Shown piece by piece: positions 1 through 6,780 of a stretch of 64,000 nucleotides of DNA; position 1 is the stretch's first letter; every line of letters starts with the position of its first letter. Origin of the DNA: UBA11704 sp964491805 (GTDB taxonomy: Bacteria > Patescibacteriota > Minisyncoccia > Phycocordibacterales > UBA5272). The position numbers were made by a program, and so were the translations under genes. The stretch is from positions 5,263 to 69,262 of the forward strand of contig CAZBGU010000002.1 of NCBI GenBank assembly GCA_964491805.1, given 5' to 3'. The notes beneath the pieces were generated by a model. The model saw nothing but the letters and a program-made list of their open reading frames with translations, did not search any database and was not told the DNA's origin.

Positions 1-2091
1 ATCTTTCTTGATATATTTCCAAATTTCCTCAGTGATAAATGGCATGAAAGGGTGCGCTACGATCATTTGTTCACGAAGAAGTGTTAGGAGAAGAGTTTGA
101 GCACTCGCTTTGTCTTTATTCTCCATAATTCTAACTTTACGTGTCTCAATGATTTCGTCACAGAATACTTTCCAGAAATAGTCATAGATTTTTTGAGATG
201 CGAGATGGAGTCTAAAGTTCTCAAGATCATTCGTTATATCTTTTTTGGTATCTCTCCATGCGCTATAGACGGCCTGATCTTCGTCGTTAAGAGGGGAGTC
301 AGACTCGAGATCTGCGGTTTTCTCTAAAACGAAACGTGAAGCATTCCACATTTTGTTGGCAAACTTTTTGTAGGCCTCTACCTTCTTTGGATCAAGGTTC
401 ATGTCCACTCCAGGGGCATTGTTGACAACAAGACCCATACGCAAAGCATCCGTGCCGTATAGTGTTGATATTTCAAGAGGCGAAATAACATTTCCCTTAC
501 TTTTGCTCATTTTCTTTCCTTTTGCGTCTCGTACGAGGCCATGGAGATACACATGACTAAACGGAGTTTTGCCAGTTACGTAGATCCCAAGCATCATCAT
601 GCGCACTACCCAGAACAGGAGTATGTCAAAACCTGTTTCCATTACTTGTGTTGGATAGTAAGTTTCGAAGTCACCCTTCTTGGTATTCATAAGTGTTGCA
701 AAAGGCCACTGCCCAGACGAGAACCAGGTATCAAAAGAATCTGTTTCTTGTACAAGAGCTCCTCCGCACTTTTCGCACGTCGTTAGTGTGTTGTCTATGT
801 CGACATGTCCAATGTCGCACGTGTGACAGAGTTTTGCCGGAATTGGAATACCCCAGACTATTTGCCGAGAGATATTCCAGTCTTGGATGTTTTCCATCCA
901 GTTGTAGAATATTTTTTCATGTTGTTCTGTAAGGATTTTTGTTTCTCCATTTCGTACGGCTAGAATTGCTTTTTCTGCAAGAGGTTTCATCGAAATGAAC
1001 CACTGCGGCTTTACTTGTGGCTCAAGCTCTCTTTCACACTTATAACATACAGAAACCTCATGAGAATAATCGTTGTCTATTTTTACAAGAAGCCCTTTCG
1101 CATCTAGCTTCTCTACAATCTTCTCTCTCGCTTCTTTGATGCTCATGCCCGCAAACTCTCCTGCGATTGGAAGTAGTTTCCCTTTTTCATCAATAATCTG
1201 TTCGTAGTCAAGCTTGTATTTTTGTGCAAGATCAAAGTCAATACCTGAATGCCATGGAGTAATAGTCATAACACCAGATCCGAATTCAGGGTCACTTGCT
1301 TCATCTTTGATAATGGTAGCCTCAATCGGCCCATTGATCCATTCAACCGTTATCTTTTGGCCATGAGTATATTCCTTGTACCTCTCATCGTCTGGGTGCA
1401 TGACGACATATTTATCACCAAACTTTGTCTCAGGGCGTACAGTTCCAATAGTGAACGGTCCATATTTGAAGTAATAAAAAGGGTCTTTTCTTGAGATATG
1501 TTCTGTCTCGAGATTGGAGAGTGATGTCTGATGCTTCGTGCACCAGTTAACAATGCGCTTACCCCTGTAGAGTAGTTTGTCATCTTCCAGTTTCTTGAAT
1601 GTCTGATTAACTGTCTTAATAACGCTCTCATCAAGAGTAAACATTTCTCGTGACCAGTCACAGCTTGCTCCAAGTTGTCTAATCTGACCTTCCATAAATG
1701 ACTTGTTATAAAGTGTAAAGTCAAGTATTTCTTTGTAGAGTTCATCTCTATCCATTCCAAATCGAGACCTCCCTTCCTTCTCAAGTTTTTTTTCGTATAC
1801 AGATTGTGTTTCGAACCCTGCATGATCAGCTCCAGGCAACCACAGTGCTTTCTTACCGTTCATGCGGTTAAATCTGATGAGAATGTCCTGAACAGTCACA
1901 AAGAGGGCGTGTCCTGCATGAAGTGATCCGTTTGCATTTGGAGGAGGCATAATTATCGTATATGCCTCCTTACGCTCACCAGGCAGATTGTCTGGATTGA
2001 AATAACCGCTCTTCTCCCATGTTTCGTAAAGAGAAGGTTCAACATCTGCTGGGTTATATGGTTTGGTAAGTTGTTCTGGAACTGTTTTCAT
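1..2091 (-). CDS. valS: Valine--tRNA ligase, 3' end cut by window edge
   Basis: Class I aminoacyl-tRNA synthetase charging tRNA-Val in the cytoplasm. Reading the minus strand from the ATG at 2091 gives an uninterrupted frame of 697 codons running off the left edge. The start MKTVPEQLTKPYNPADVEP is typical of ValRS. The HIGH-type signature lies in PPPNANGSLHAGHA near residue 50, and the KMSKS loop is seen as GKKMSKSKGN. The editing domain and part of the anticodon-binding domain are present, while the C-terminal coiled coil lies outside. A TATAAC box sits about 11 bases before the ATG, with no Shine-Dalgarno site, so the mRNA may be nearly leaderless. Plus-strand ORFs over this region are shadows. 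Confidence 0.96.
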   Translation of the reverse strand, partial: MKTVPEQLTKPYNPADVEPSLYETWEKSGYFNPDNLPGERKEAYTIIMPPPNANGSLHAGHALFVTVQDILIRFNRMNGKKALWLPGADHAGFETQSVYEKKLEKEGRSRFGMDRDELYKEILDFTLYNKSFMEGQIRQLGASCDWSREMFTLDESVIKTVNQTFKKLEDDKLLYRGKRIVNWCTKHQTSLSNLETEHISRKDPFYYFKYGPFTIGTVRPETKFGDKYVVMHPDDERYKEYTHGQKITVEWINGPIEATIIKDEASDPEFGSGVMTITPWHSGIDFDLAQKYKLDYEQIIDEKGKLLPIAGEFAGMSIKEAREKIVEKLDAKGLLVKIDNDYSHEVSVCYKCERELEPQVKPQWFISMKPLAEKAILAVRNGETKILTEQHEKIFYNWMENIQDWNISRQIVWGIPIPAKLCHTCDIGHVDIDNTLTTCEKCGGALVQETDSFDTWFSSGQWPFATLMNTKKGDFETYYPTQVMETGFDILLFWVVRMMMLGIYVTGKTPFSHVYLHGLVRDAKGKKMSKSKGNVISPLEISTLYGTDALRMGLVVNNAPGVDMNLDPKKVEAYKKFANKMWNASRFVLEKTADLESDSPLNDEDQAVYSAWRDTKKDITNDLENFRLHLASQKIYDYFWKVFCDEIIETRKVRIMENKDKASAQTLLLTLLREQMIVAHPFMPFITEEIWKYIKKD

Positions 2092-2262
2092 ACATTAATA
2101 GTGTTATAGTTCTATACTACCAGAGTTTTTGCTAAAGTGCATTGCTTATGTTTGTTGCGCTAAGTAAGAGAAATGCAAAACTTGTGTCCATAGTGAATTT
2201 TGAATAAAAAGACGCTATACTTTTCACAGCTTTCGGTACCAACCAGCATGAAAGGGAATGAC

Positions 2263-2568
2263 ATGCGTGAACGTGACGGAGATCTTTCTCTTGGAACTGC
2301 AAAAATTGGCGCAAAGGTGAGATGCGTCAAGATTCCAGATATACGTCTATGGCAAGAGCGGTTCAAACTTCAGTGTTTCCATGCCCCTTGTCTGGGCAAA
2401 GAGTACGTGGTACGTGGAAATGTTCTTGTGCATCAAGGTTTTGGCGGGGTTCTTCTTCGGGAGATAAGAAATCCAGATGTTGTTATATTGCTTGCATCAG
2501 GAATTCCACTTTCTGGCGAACCTTTCTTCCCATACAGTTCGTTTGTAGTTGTAGGGTCTGTGCCATAG
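2263..2568 (+). CDS. Small orphan protein of unknown function
   Basis: I do not recognise this 101-aa product. It is soluble and beta-rich, with a central part (GKEYVVRGNVLVHQGFGGVLL) that resembles small phage-type proteins in style only. Three ATGs are in frame (2200 alternative, 2248, 2263). I chose 2263 because AAAGGGA lies 6 bases upstream, like a Shine-Dalgarno site. The gene stands alone and has its own terminator at 2593-2617. It is one of six self-contained units in the window (also near 4.4, 12.6, 24.3, 26.8 and 29.2 kb). Confidence 0.55.
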   Translation: MRERDGDLSLGTAKIGAKVRCVKIPDIRLWQERFKLQCFHAPCLGKEYVVRGNVLVHQGFGGVLLREIRNPDVVILLASGIPLSGEPFFPYSSFVVVGSVP

Positions 2569-2592
2569 TCCGCTTTTCCAAACGCTTACCAC

Positions 2593-2617
2593 AAGGCCTC
2601 CTTCACCGGAGGCTTTG
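2593..2617 (+). terminator. Hairpin terminator after the orphan gene
   Basis: GCCTCC/GGAGGC stem with a short loop, followed by TTTGTCT. It lies between the orphan gene and a converging membrane-protein remnant, so it may serve both strands. Confidence 0.7.
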
Positions 2618-2618
2618 T

Positions 2619-2888
2619 CTACTTTTCTCTTTTCATCAGTTTTGTACTTCTAATAATCCAGATAAAAGTATAGATACATAGTGGAACAGCAAAGATATAA
2701 GCTGTCTGTATTCTCGGATGAAGATTATAGATACATAGCATAGACACTATAGCCACACTCGTTGTTACAAAAATACTTACAGACCACAATGCCTCAGAAG
2801 GAAATCTGATACATGACGTAATGTCTGTGTTTGTAGTATTTTGTTTTTTAAATACACGTAACGTTACTGTAGTAACAGTGATAACAAG
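2619..2888 (-). pseudogene. Membrane-protein remnant without a start codon
   Basis: The minus-strand frame ending at TAG 2619-2621 translates as a plausible two-helix membrane protein: RFPSEALWSVSIFVTTSVAI, then a second hydrophobic segment, ending STKLMKREK. The frame is open for 89 codons but has no ATG, GTG or TTG at its upstream end, where it is closed by TGA (2889-2891). The hydrophobic start LVITVTTVTLRV looks like the end of another helix, so the gene seems truncated at its 5' end. A rare start codon is the alternative. Confidence 0.4.
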
Positions 2889-2990
2889 TCACACAGCGAA
2901 CACATCGTGTCATTAGAAAAATCAACTGTATGGCATTGTGGGTAGATATTTTTTGGCATCTTGATCTGTCTGTAGTATGCTTCATGTACT

Positions 2991-3548
2991 ATGAAGAAAA
3001 AGCAGTCAATTATATTAAAGAAAGGTGGGAACCTTAGCAATGAGACAATGAAGACAGTCGTAAAAAAAGTTACAAAGTCGTCAGTCAAAAAGACGAGTAG
3101 AAAAGTGGTCACCAAAGAAGTTGCAAAACTACCAGATCATCATTTTAAGATTGTAAAAGTAAAACGTGGTCTTTCTGGTCTTGGGCTTTTTGCGGGTGAA
3201 GATATTAAGAAAGGGGAACTCATCATAGAGTACATTGGTAATATTCTCAATAAGGAGGAAGCGGAAAAAATTAATACCAATCAGTATCTCTTTGAAGTTA
3301 ATCGTAATAAGACGATAGACGGATCAGTGAGATGGAACATTGCACGATACTGCAATCATGCGTGTGGCGATATAGGTAATGCAGAAAGCGAGATCAAGAA
3401 GGGACGTGTTTTCATTAAAGCAATTAAGAATATCAAAGAAGGGGAAGAAATTATGTATGACTACGGTGAAGAGTTCGTAAATGAATATATTGCACCATAT
3501 GGATGTCGATGCTCGGCTACAGAACATTCATATAAAGCGAAGAAATAA
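2991..3548 (+). CDS. SET-domain protein lysine methyltransferase with H1-like tail
   Basis: Predicted S-adenosylmethionine-dependent protein lysine methyltransferase, 185 aa. Residues 20-50 form a lysine-rich tail (KKVTKSSVKKTSRKVV) like histone H1 repeats. The SET domain follows from about residue 53 with its motifs in order: GLGLFAG, GELIIEYIG, ARYCNHACGDIGNAE (the RFINHSCxPN-type motif), and YDYGEEF. It ends with a cysteine pair (GCRC) like a partial post-SET. A second ATG (3048) would remove 19 residues. A strong terminator follows, then 390 bases on a histone-H1-like gene, which is a natural candidate substrate. An ORF antisense to the 5' end is a shadow. Domain call firm; substrate inferred. 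Confidence 0.88.
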   Translation: MKKKQSIILKKGGNLSNETMKTVVKKVTKSSVKKTSRKVVTKEVAKLPDHHFKIVKVKRGLSGLGLFAGEDIKKGELIIEYIGNILNKEEAEKINTNQYLFEVNRNKTIDGSVRWNIARYCNHACGDIGNAESEIKKGRVFIKAIKNIKEGEEIMYDYGEEFVNEYIAPYGCRCSATEHSYKAKK

Positions 3549-3580
3549 GATAGCAGAGTACAGATAAATAGATAACAGAG

Positions 3581-3617
3581 AAATGCACAGCATCAGAAGG
3601 ATGCTGTGCATTTCTTG
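3581..3617 (+). terminator. Strong hairpin terminator after the SET gene
   Basis: Perfect 14-bp stem AAATGCACAGCATC / GATGCTGTGCATTT with an AGAAG loop, ending in TTTCTT. Confidence 0.85.
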
Positions 3618-3663
3618 TATACCTGGTAAGTACTGGTGGTAAAACGTACAAAATGGTAAGAAT

Positions 3664-3798
3664 ATGAGTGCAATAAAAAGATATTTAAATGAGTCTCTGT
3701 GTTCTATAAGCGCATCGGTCTGGTATCTGTTGTTTGCGTGTTTAGTAACTACTTATGCGAATTCTTCGCATTTGCATAAATACAAAATACAAAAATAA
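3664..3798 (+). CDS. Possible 44-aa single-helix peptide
   Basis: ATG at 3664 opens a 44-codon frame with one hydrophobic stretch (SVWYLLFACLVTTYA) and a basic end. There is no clear ribosome site and no recognised family. It fills the otherwise gene-free gap between the SET and H1-like genes. Weak call. Confidence 0.22.
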   Translation: MSAIKRYLNESLCSISASVWYLLFACLVTTYANSSHLHKYKIQK

Positions 3799-3939
3799 AA
3801 AGTTATCCACATATTTTTTGTTACTTACTATTGTGTGTATGTGTAGGAGTGTCATACTTATATGTAAGAGAGTAAATGATCAATGGTCGTTGGTCAAAAT
3901 TACAAGCACTCTCGGATTTGTATAATAAAAAATATTTTT

Positions 3940-4059
3940 ATGGCAGCAAAGAAGACAGCAGCAAAGAAAGTTGCAAAGAAAGCAGTAAAGAAGGTTGCTA
4001 AGAAGGCAGCAAAGAAGACTGTTAAGAAGGCAGCAAAGAAGACTGCAAAGCGTGCTTAA
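3940..4059 (+). CDS. Histone H1-like nucleoid protein (AKK repeats)
   Basis: 39-aa protein made almost only of alanine, lysine, valine and threonine, beginning MAAKKTAAKKVAKKAVKK and continuing in the same AKK/VKK pattern. This is the composition of eukaryotic H1 tails and chlamydial Hc1/Hc2-type proteins, which bind DNA by charge and compact it. The start is fixed by the only ATG. A strong terminator follows at 4082. It lies directly after a SET methyltransferase whose own N-terminus carries the same kind of repeats, so lysine methylation of this protein is a reasonable inference. Low-complexity sequence makes homology statements weak. Confidence 0.8.
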   Translation: MAAKKTAAKKVAKKAVKKVAKKAAKKTVKKAAKKTAKRA

Positions 4060-4081
4060 TCGCACACAGATTGTTCTTTCG

Positions 4082-4118
4082 AAAACAAGCGTCACTCCCA
4101 TGACGCTTGTTTTCTTTT
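4082..4118 (+). terminator. Terminator after the H1-like gene
   Basis: Perfect stem AAAACAAGCGTCA / TGACGCTTGTTTT with a CTCCCA loop, followed by a T-rich tract. Confidence 0.88.
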
Positions 4119-4442
4119 AATTAAAAGAACACGTGCACAGTGCATGGGTGTCACTGTATTAATGTAGTAAATTCTAGTAAGTTGAGTCAGAGTCAGTTCA
4201 TAGAGCACAGGATAATTCTTTCGTATAAGACGTATCTGTTTCTGTTGTAGGTATATGTGGTGACTGGTACTGCCGATTATGTAGATGTGGACAACGAGAT
4301 CAATCTTTTTCTTTACAAAGATGTGTATATACGATACCATTGCATATAGATGTTCCTACCACAACCACAGAAGTGGGTGGCGCATCTGTCGCACGGCTCG
4401 GGCAACCGAGCTGAACCAACCTCAACTTTCGGAGAGACATCC
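4119..4442. other. Gene-free leader region before the basic-protein gene
   Basis: No credible ORF. TATACGATACC (near 4328) and CATATAGATG elements resemble promoter parts. From about 4370 the base composition rises sharply in G+C, which marks where the foreign-looking unit begins. Confidence 0.5.
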
Positions 4443-5095
4443 ATGACAACCAAGCGTTCGGCCCGTGCGGGCCGTAAGAACCTGAGCGGCTCTGCGCCGT
4501 CGGCCTCGATCGGCNNNNNNNNNNNNNNNNNNNNNNNNNNNNNNNNNNNNNNNNNNNNNNNNNNNNNNNNNNNNNNNNNNNNNNNNNNNNNNNNNNNNNN
4601 NNNNNNNNNNNNNNGGCCCGTGCGGGCCGTAAGAACCTGAGCGGCTCTGCGCCGTCGGCCTCGATCGGCGGTGGCAACCTGGTCAAGATCGTCGACCTGA
4701 GTCGCGCGAAGAACAAGCTGCAGACCGACGCGAAGCCGAAGGCGACGACCGTGATCAACGGCCGACCGCACGCGCTGAACAAGCCGATGGCCTCGATCTC
4801 GGACGTGGGCGCAGCCACGGTGGCGATGACCAACGTCATGACCAACGACCTGGGTCGCGTGAAGAACAAGGTGATGGCCAGTACCAAGCCGCTGGCCGCG
4901 AGCGCTGCCGGAAAGCCGGGTCGTGATGTCACCAGCAAGGCCAAGCCGACGGCCGCGTCGATCACCGCCTACACCATCTGCGCCGAGAAGCCCGCTGCCG
5001 CAAACCGTGACATCAACACCAAGAAGGCGCCTGCGCTCTGCCATGTCACCGCTGCGATCAAGGCCGGTCAACATCAGGCCGCTCGCGCGGCCTGA
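4443..5095 (+). CDS. Basic Ala/Lys-rich protein, interrupted by an assembly gap
   Basis: ATG 4443 follows GGAGAGACATCC, a good Shine-Dalgarno site. As given, the gene contains 100 Ns, but 55 bases before the gap (4460-4514) are repeated exactly after it (4615-4669). Removing one copy and the Ns restores a single 165-aa frame: MTTKRSARAGRKNLSGSAP, a central part with GRPHALNKPMASISD, ending QAARAA. The protein is basic, rich in Ala/Lys/Thr and low in acidic residues, suggesting nucleic-acid binding, but I recognise no family. Codons end mostly in G or C, unlike the genes around it. Its nearness to the H1-like and SET genes is suggestive only. Confidence 0.6.
4460..4669. other. Assembly gap flanked by an exact 55-base duplication
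   Basis: 100 Ns (4515-4614) lie between two identical 55-base blocks. A 55-base shared end is what two contigs adjoining in a k=55 assembly graph would show. Collapsing it restores the reading frame. Confidence 0.9.
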
Positions 5096-5133
5096 TCATC
5101 AATCGTCGTCGGCCACAAGTCGATGACAACGCT

Positions 5134-5164
5134 CCCCAGGAAACCCCTGGGGACGTCTTTTTTT
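5134..5164 (+). terminator. Terminator of the basic-protein unit
   Basis: CCCCAGG / CCTGGGG stem with an AAACC loop, then GACG and a seven-T run. Confidence 0.85.
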
Positions 5165-5273
5165 GTGCGAGCATATTTATGTAGTGCATCTTATGTGTGT
5201 TAACCTGTTTCATAAACAAAGAAGCACTGCTTTTATGGCAGCGCCCTTGTTCCATAGTGTAGCGTGGTGTGTA

Positions 5274-5795
5274 CTAACGCATTTCCATATTCATAGTGTT
5301 CATGTCGTGCCCGTTTATGGTGCCTTGTCTTACTTCAAGGAGTGATGGGTTAAGCATTCCAAATATCATCGCGACGTGCGCAACGACAAGAAAGACCGCA
5401 ACGAAGATCGCGTGTAACTTTTGCTTTTCCTGGGTGCTTGCGTTCTTTTTGATGATATTAATTTCGAGAAGTGCGATTCCCATAAGCGGTATAACACCAA
5501 GAAGGTAGAACAAAACTGCAATAATATCGAACATACCTCTCCATCCACCTGATTGCGTGAGAGGGATCACTGCAGTGAAGAAGAGGTTGATAAAGATACC
5601 AAGAAAATAAAATCCTGCAATTATTCCTGACCAAGAGCTGAGTGTTTTTACTGCCCCATCATTTTTTCTTGTAAAAAGTAGATAGAGTTCTGTAATTGCA
5701 ATAGTTTCTGCAAGAACAACAGGAATTGCCATATAGGTAATAAGGTTCCAAGGTTGATTGGAAGCAAGAAGCTCCATATAGTGTGTCATTGTCAT
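5274..5795 (-). CDS. Four-helix membrane protein, DUF6803-like
   Basis: 173-aa integral membrane protein with about four hydrophobic helices. The N-terminus MTMTHYMELLASNQPWNL and the helix PVVLAETIAITELYLLF match what I remember of the DUF6803 'permease' family. The tail carries His/Met residues (NGHDMNTMNMEMR) that could bind a metal. A second start two codons in (MTHYMELL) is possible. The neighbour on the same strand (5853-6245) also has His/Met/Cys-rich loops, so the pair may act together. Function unproven. Confidence 0.65.
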   Translation of the reverse strand: MTMTHYMELLASNQPWNLITYMAIPVVLAETIAITELYLLFTRKNDGAVKTLSSWSGIIAGFYFLGIFINLFFTAVIPLTQSGGWRGMFDIIAVLFYLLGVIPLMGIALLEINIIKKNASTQEKQKLHAIFVAVFLVVAHVAMIFGMLNPSLLEVRQGTINGHDMNTMNMEMR

Positions 5796-5852
5796 AATAG
5801 ATGTAAAGTAATAGTTTTCAATAAAGTTGCGAATAAAATTAAGAGAGTCACA

Positions 5853-6245
5853 CTAAAATGGCTTAGGGTGTAGTATTCCTTGTGAAAAAAGAAACTGATA
5901 TAAGAAGAGGTGGGGTGTTAATTGCTTTTGGTGAACGACTATTGAGAACAGGGTAGTTTGATCATAGAGTTGTCGATCCTTAAGTACAGAAAAAGTGCGA
6001 ACGATGGTAACACTTCCAAGATATGAAAGTACTGTTATAAGAATTGTCGTAACAACGGTCTGTATATCTTGTGCTCCTGTATGTGTATGGTTTGGGATAA
6101 GATATTCGAACGGACAATCAGACATGTGTCCATCAACAGATGACATATGGATGATATGAACAAAGCCAAGGGTCAAGAAGCCTATATAGCTTATAAGGAG
6201 AATTTGTGCAATTGCTCGGAGTGTCGTCTCTCTGAATAGGTTCAT
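5853..6245 (-). CDS. Small membrane protein with His/Met/Cys loop
   Basis: 130 aa with a hydrophobic N-terminal helix (ILLISYIGFLTLGFVHIIHM), a loop rich in potential metal ligands (HMSSVDGHMSDCPFEYLIPN), a second helix, and an amphipathic C-terminus. No family recognised. It lies 57 bases upstream of the DUF6803-like gene on the same strand and is probably co-transcribed. The ligand-rich loop suggests metal or redox sensing, which is inference only. Confidence 0.6.
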   Translation of the reverse strand: MNLFRETTLRAIAQILLISYIGFLTLGFVHIIHMSSVDGHMSDCPFEYLIPNHTHTGAQDIQTVVTTILITVLSYLGSVTIVRTFSVLKDRQLYDQTTLFSIVVHQKQLTPHLFLYQFLFSQGILHPKPF

Positions 6246-6317
6246 AGGTTAAGTATATACCTGTTTAGTTTTGTTTGATAGTTTGTATCAGTATCTATGT
6301 GCTACACTTTTCATACT

Positions 6318-6653
6318 ATGAATATCACTGTTAAGAGTCTTGGGGTCGTGTCAGGGGATGAGAACGGTTTTGTTAAGTTCGTGCTCCTTGAAGATGATGT
6401 TCTTGTCTTTGGTAAGTGTATCTGGCACAGAGAGCTTGTTATTGCTTTTTATGGTAAGGAAGTTGATGTGACGGTGATCGCTGCAGGAATATTGCCAAAA
6501 GATGTGAGTAAGGCGCCGCTTGATGAGTCGCATTGGGGTGAGTGGAAGTCTAGCGGCTACGATGTGGTGACACCTCCTCAATATAGAGAGGTTATTAAGA
6601 ATGCTCTTACGTCATTTGAGACAGAAATCAATCGTCTGTGGGGGAAGGTGTAG
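6318..6653 (+). CDS. Hypothetical soluble protein
   Basis: 111-aa product beginning MNITVKSLGVVSGDENGFV. I prefer this ATG to the upstream in-frame start at 6297 because a TACACT box (6303-6308) ends 9 bases before it, matching the leaderless pattern of this genome. The protein is mixed alpha/beta with no signal peptide or recognised domain, and is followed by a strong terminator. Divergent from the two membrane proteins to the left. Confidence 0.6.
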   Translation: MNITVKSLGVVSGDENGFVKFVLLEDDVLVFGKCIWHRELVIAFYGKEVDVTVIAAGILPKDVSKAPLDESHWGEWKSSGYDVVTPPQYREVIKNALTSFETEINRLWGKV

Positions 6654-6674
6654 ATTGGTTTGTTGATGGAAGTT

Positions 6675-6714
6675 AGCAAGGAGCGAAACCGAAGGTTTCG
6701 CTCCTTGCTTCTTT
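6675..6714 (+). terminator. Long hairpin terminator before secA
   Basis: Perfect 16-bp stem AGCAAGGAGCGAAACC / GGTTTCGCTCCTTGCT with a GAA loop, then TCTTTT. Confidence 0.88.
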
Positions 6715-6765
6715 TATGCTTTTAACCTACTAGCTACAGACTATCAGCTACCGGCTATTGTATGG

Positions 6766-6771
6766 TATAAT
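6766..6771 (+). promoter_or_regulatory. Extended -10 box of secA
   Basis: TGGTATAAT, an extended -10 motif (TGn before TATAAT), ends 9 bases upstream of the secA ATG. Transcription would begin at or next to the start codon. There is no Shine-Dalgarno site in the space left. Confidence 0.65.
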
Positions 6772-6780
6772 CCCTTAACT

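Noticed and set aside
97..1823. Several ORFs on both strands over the first 2 kb
   Set aside because: Shadows of valS, whose minus-strand frame is continuous and carries both synthetase signatures.
2864..3115. 83-aa minus-strand ORF over the 5' end of the SET gene
   Set aside because: Antisense to the lysine-rich tail; the Phe/Thr/Val-rich translation is what lysine codons give in reverse.
3803..3811. TTATCCACA, a perfect DnaA box; a second copy at 49621-49629
   Set aside because: Single boxes far apart, with no cluster, dnaA/dnaN gene or AT-rich unwinding region next to them; not evidence of an origin.
4300..5074. Long minus-strand ORFs across the gap in the basic-protein gene
   Set aside because: G+C-rich DNA leaves all frames open; only the plus frame has a ribosome site, and it becomes continuous after the gap is collapsed.
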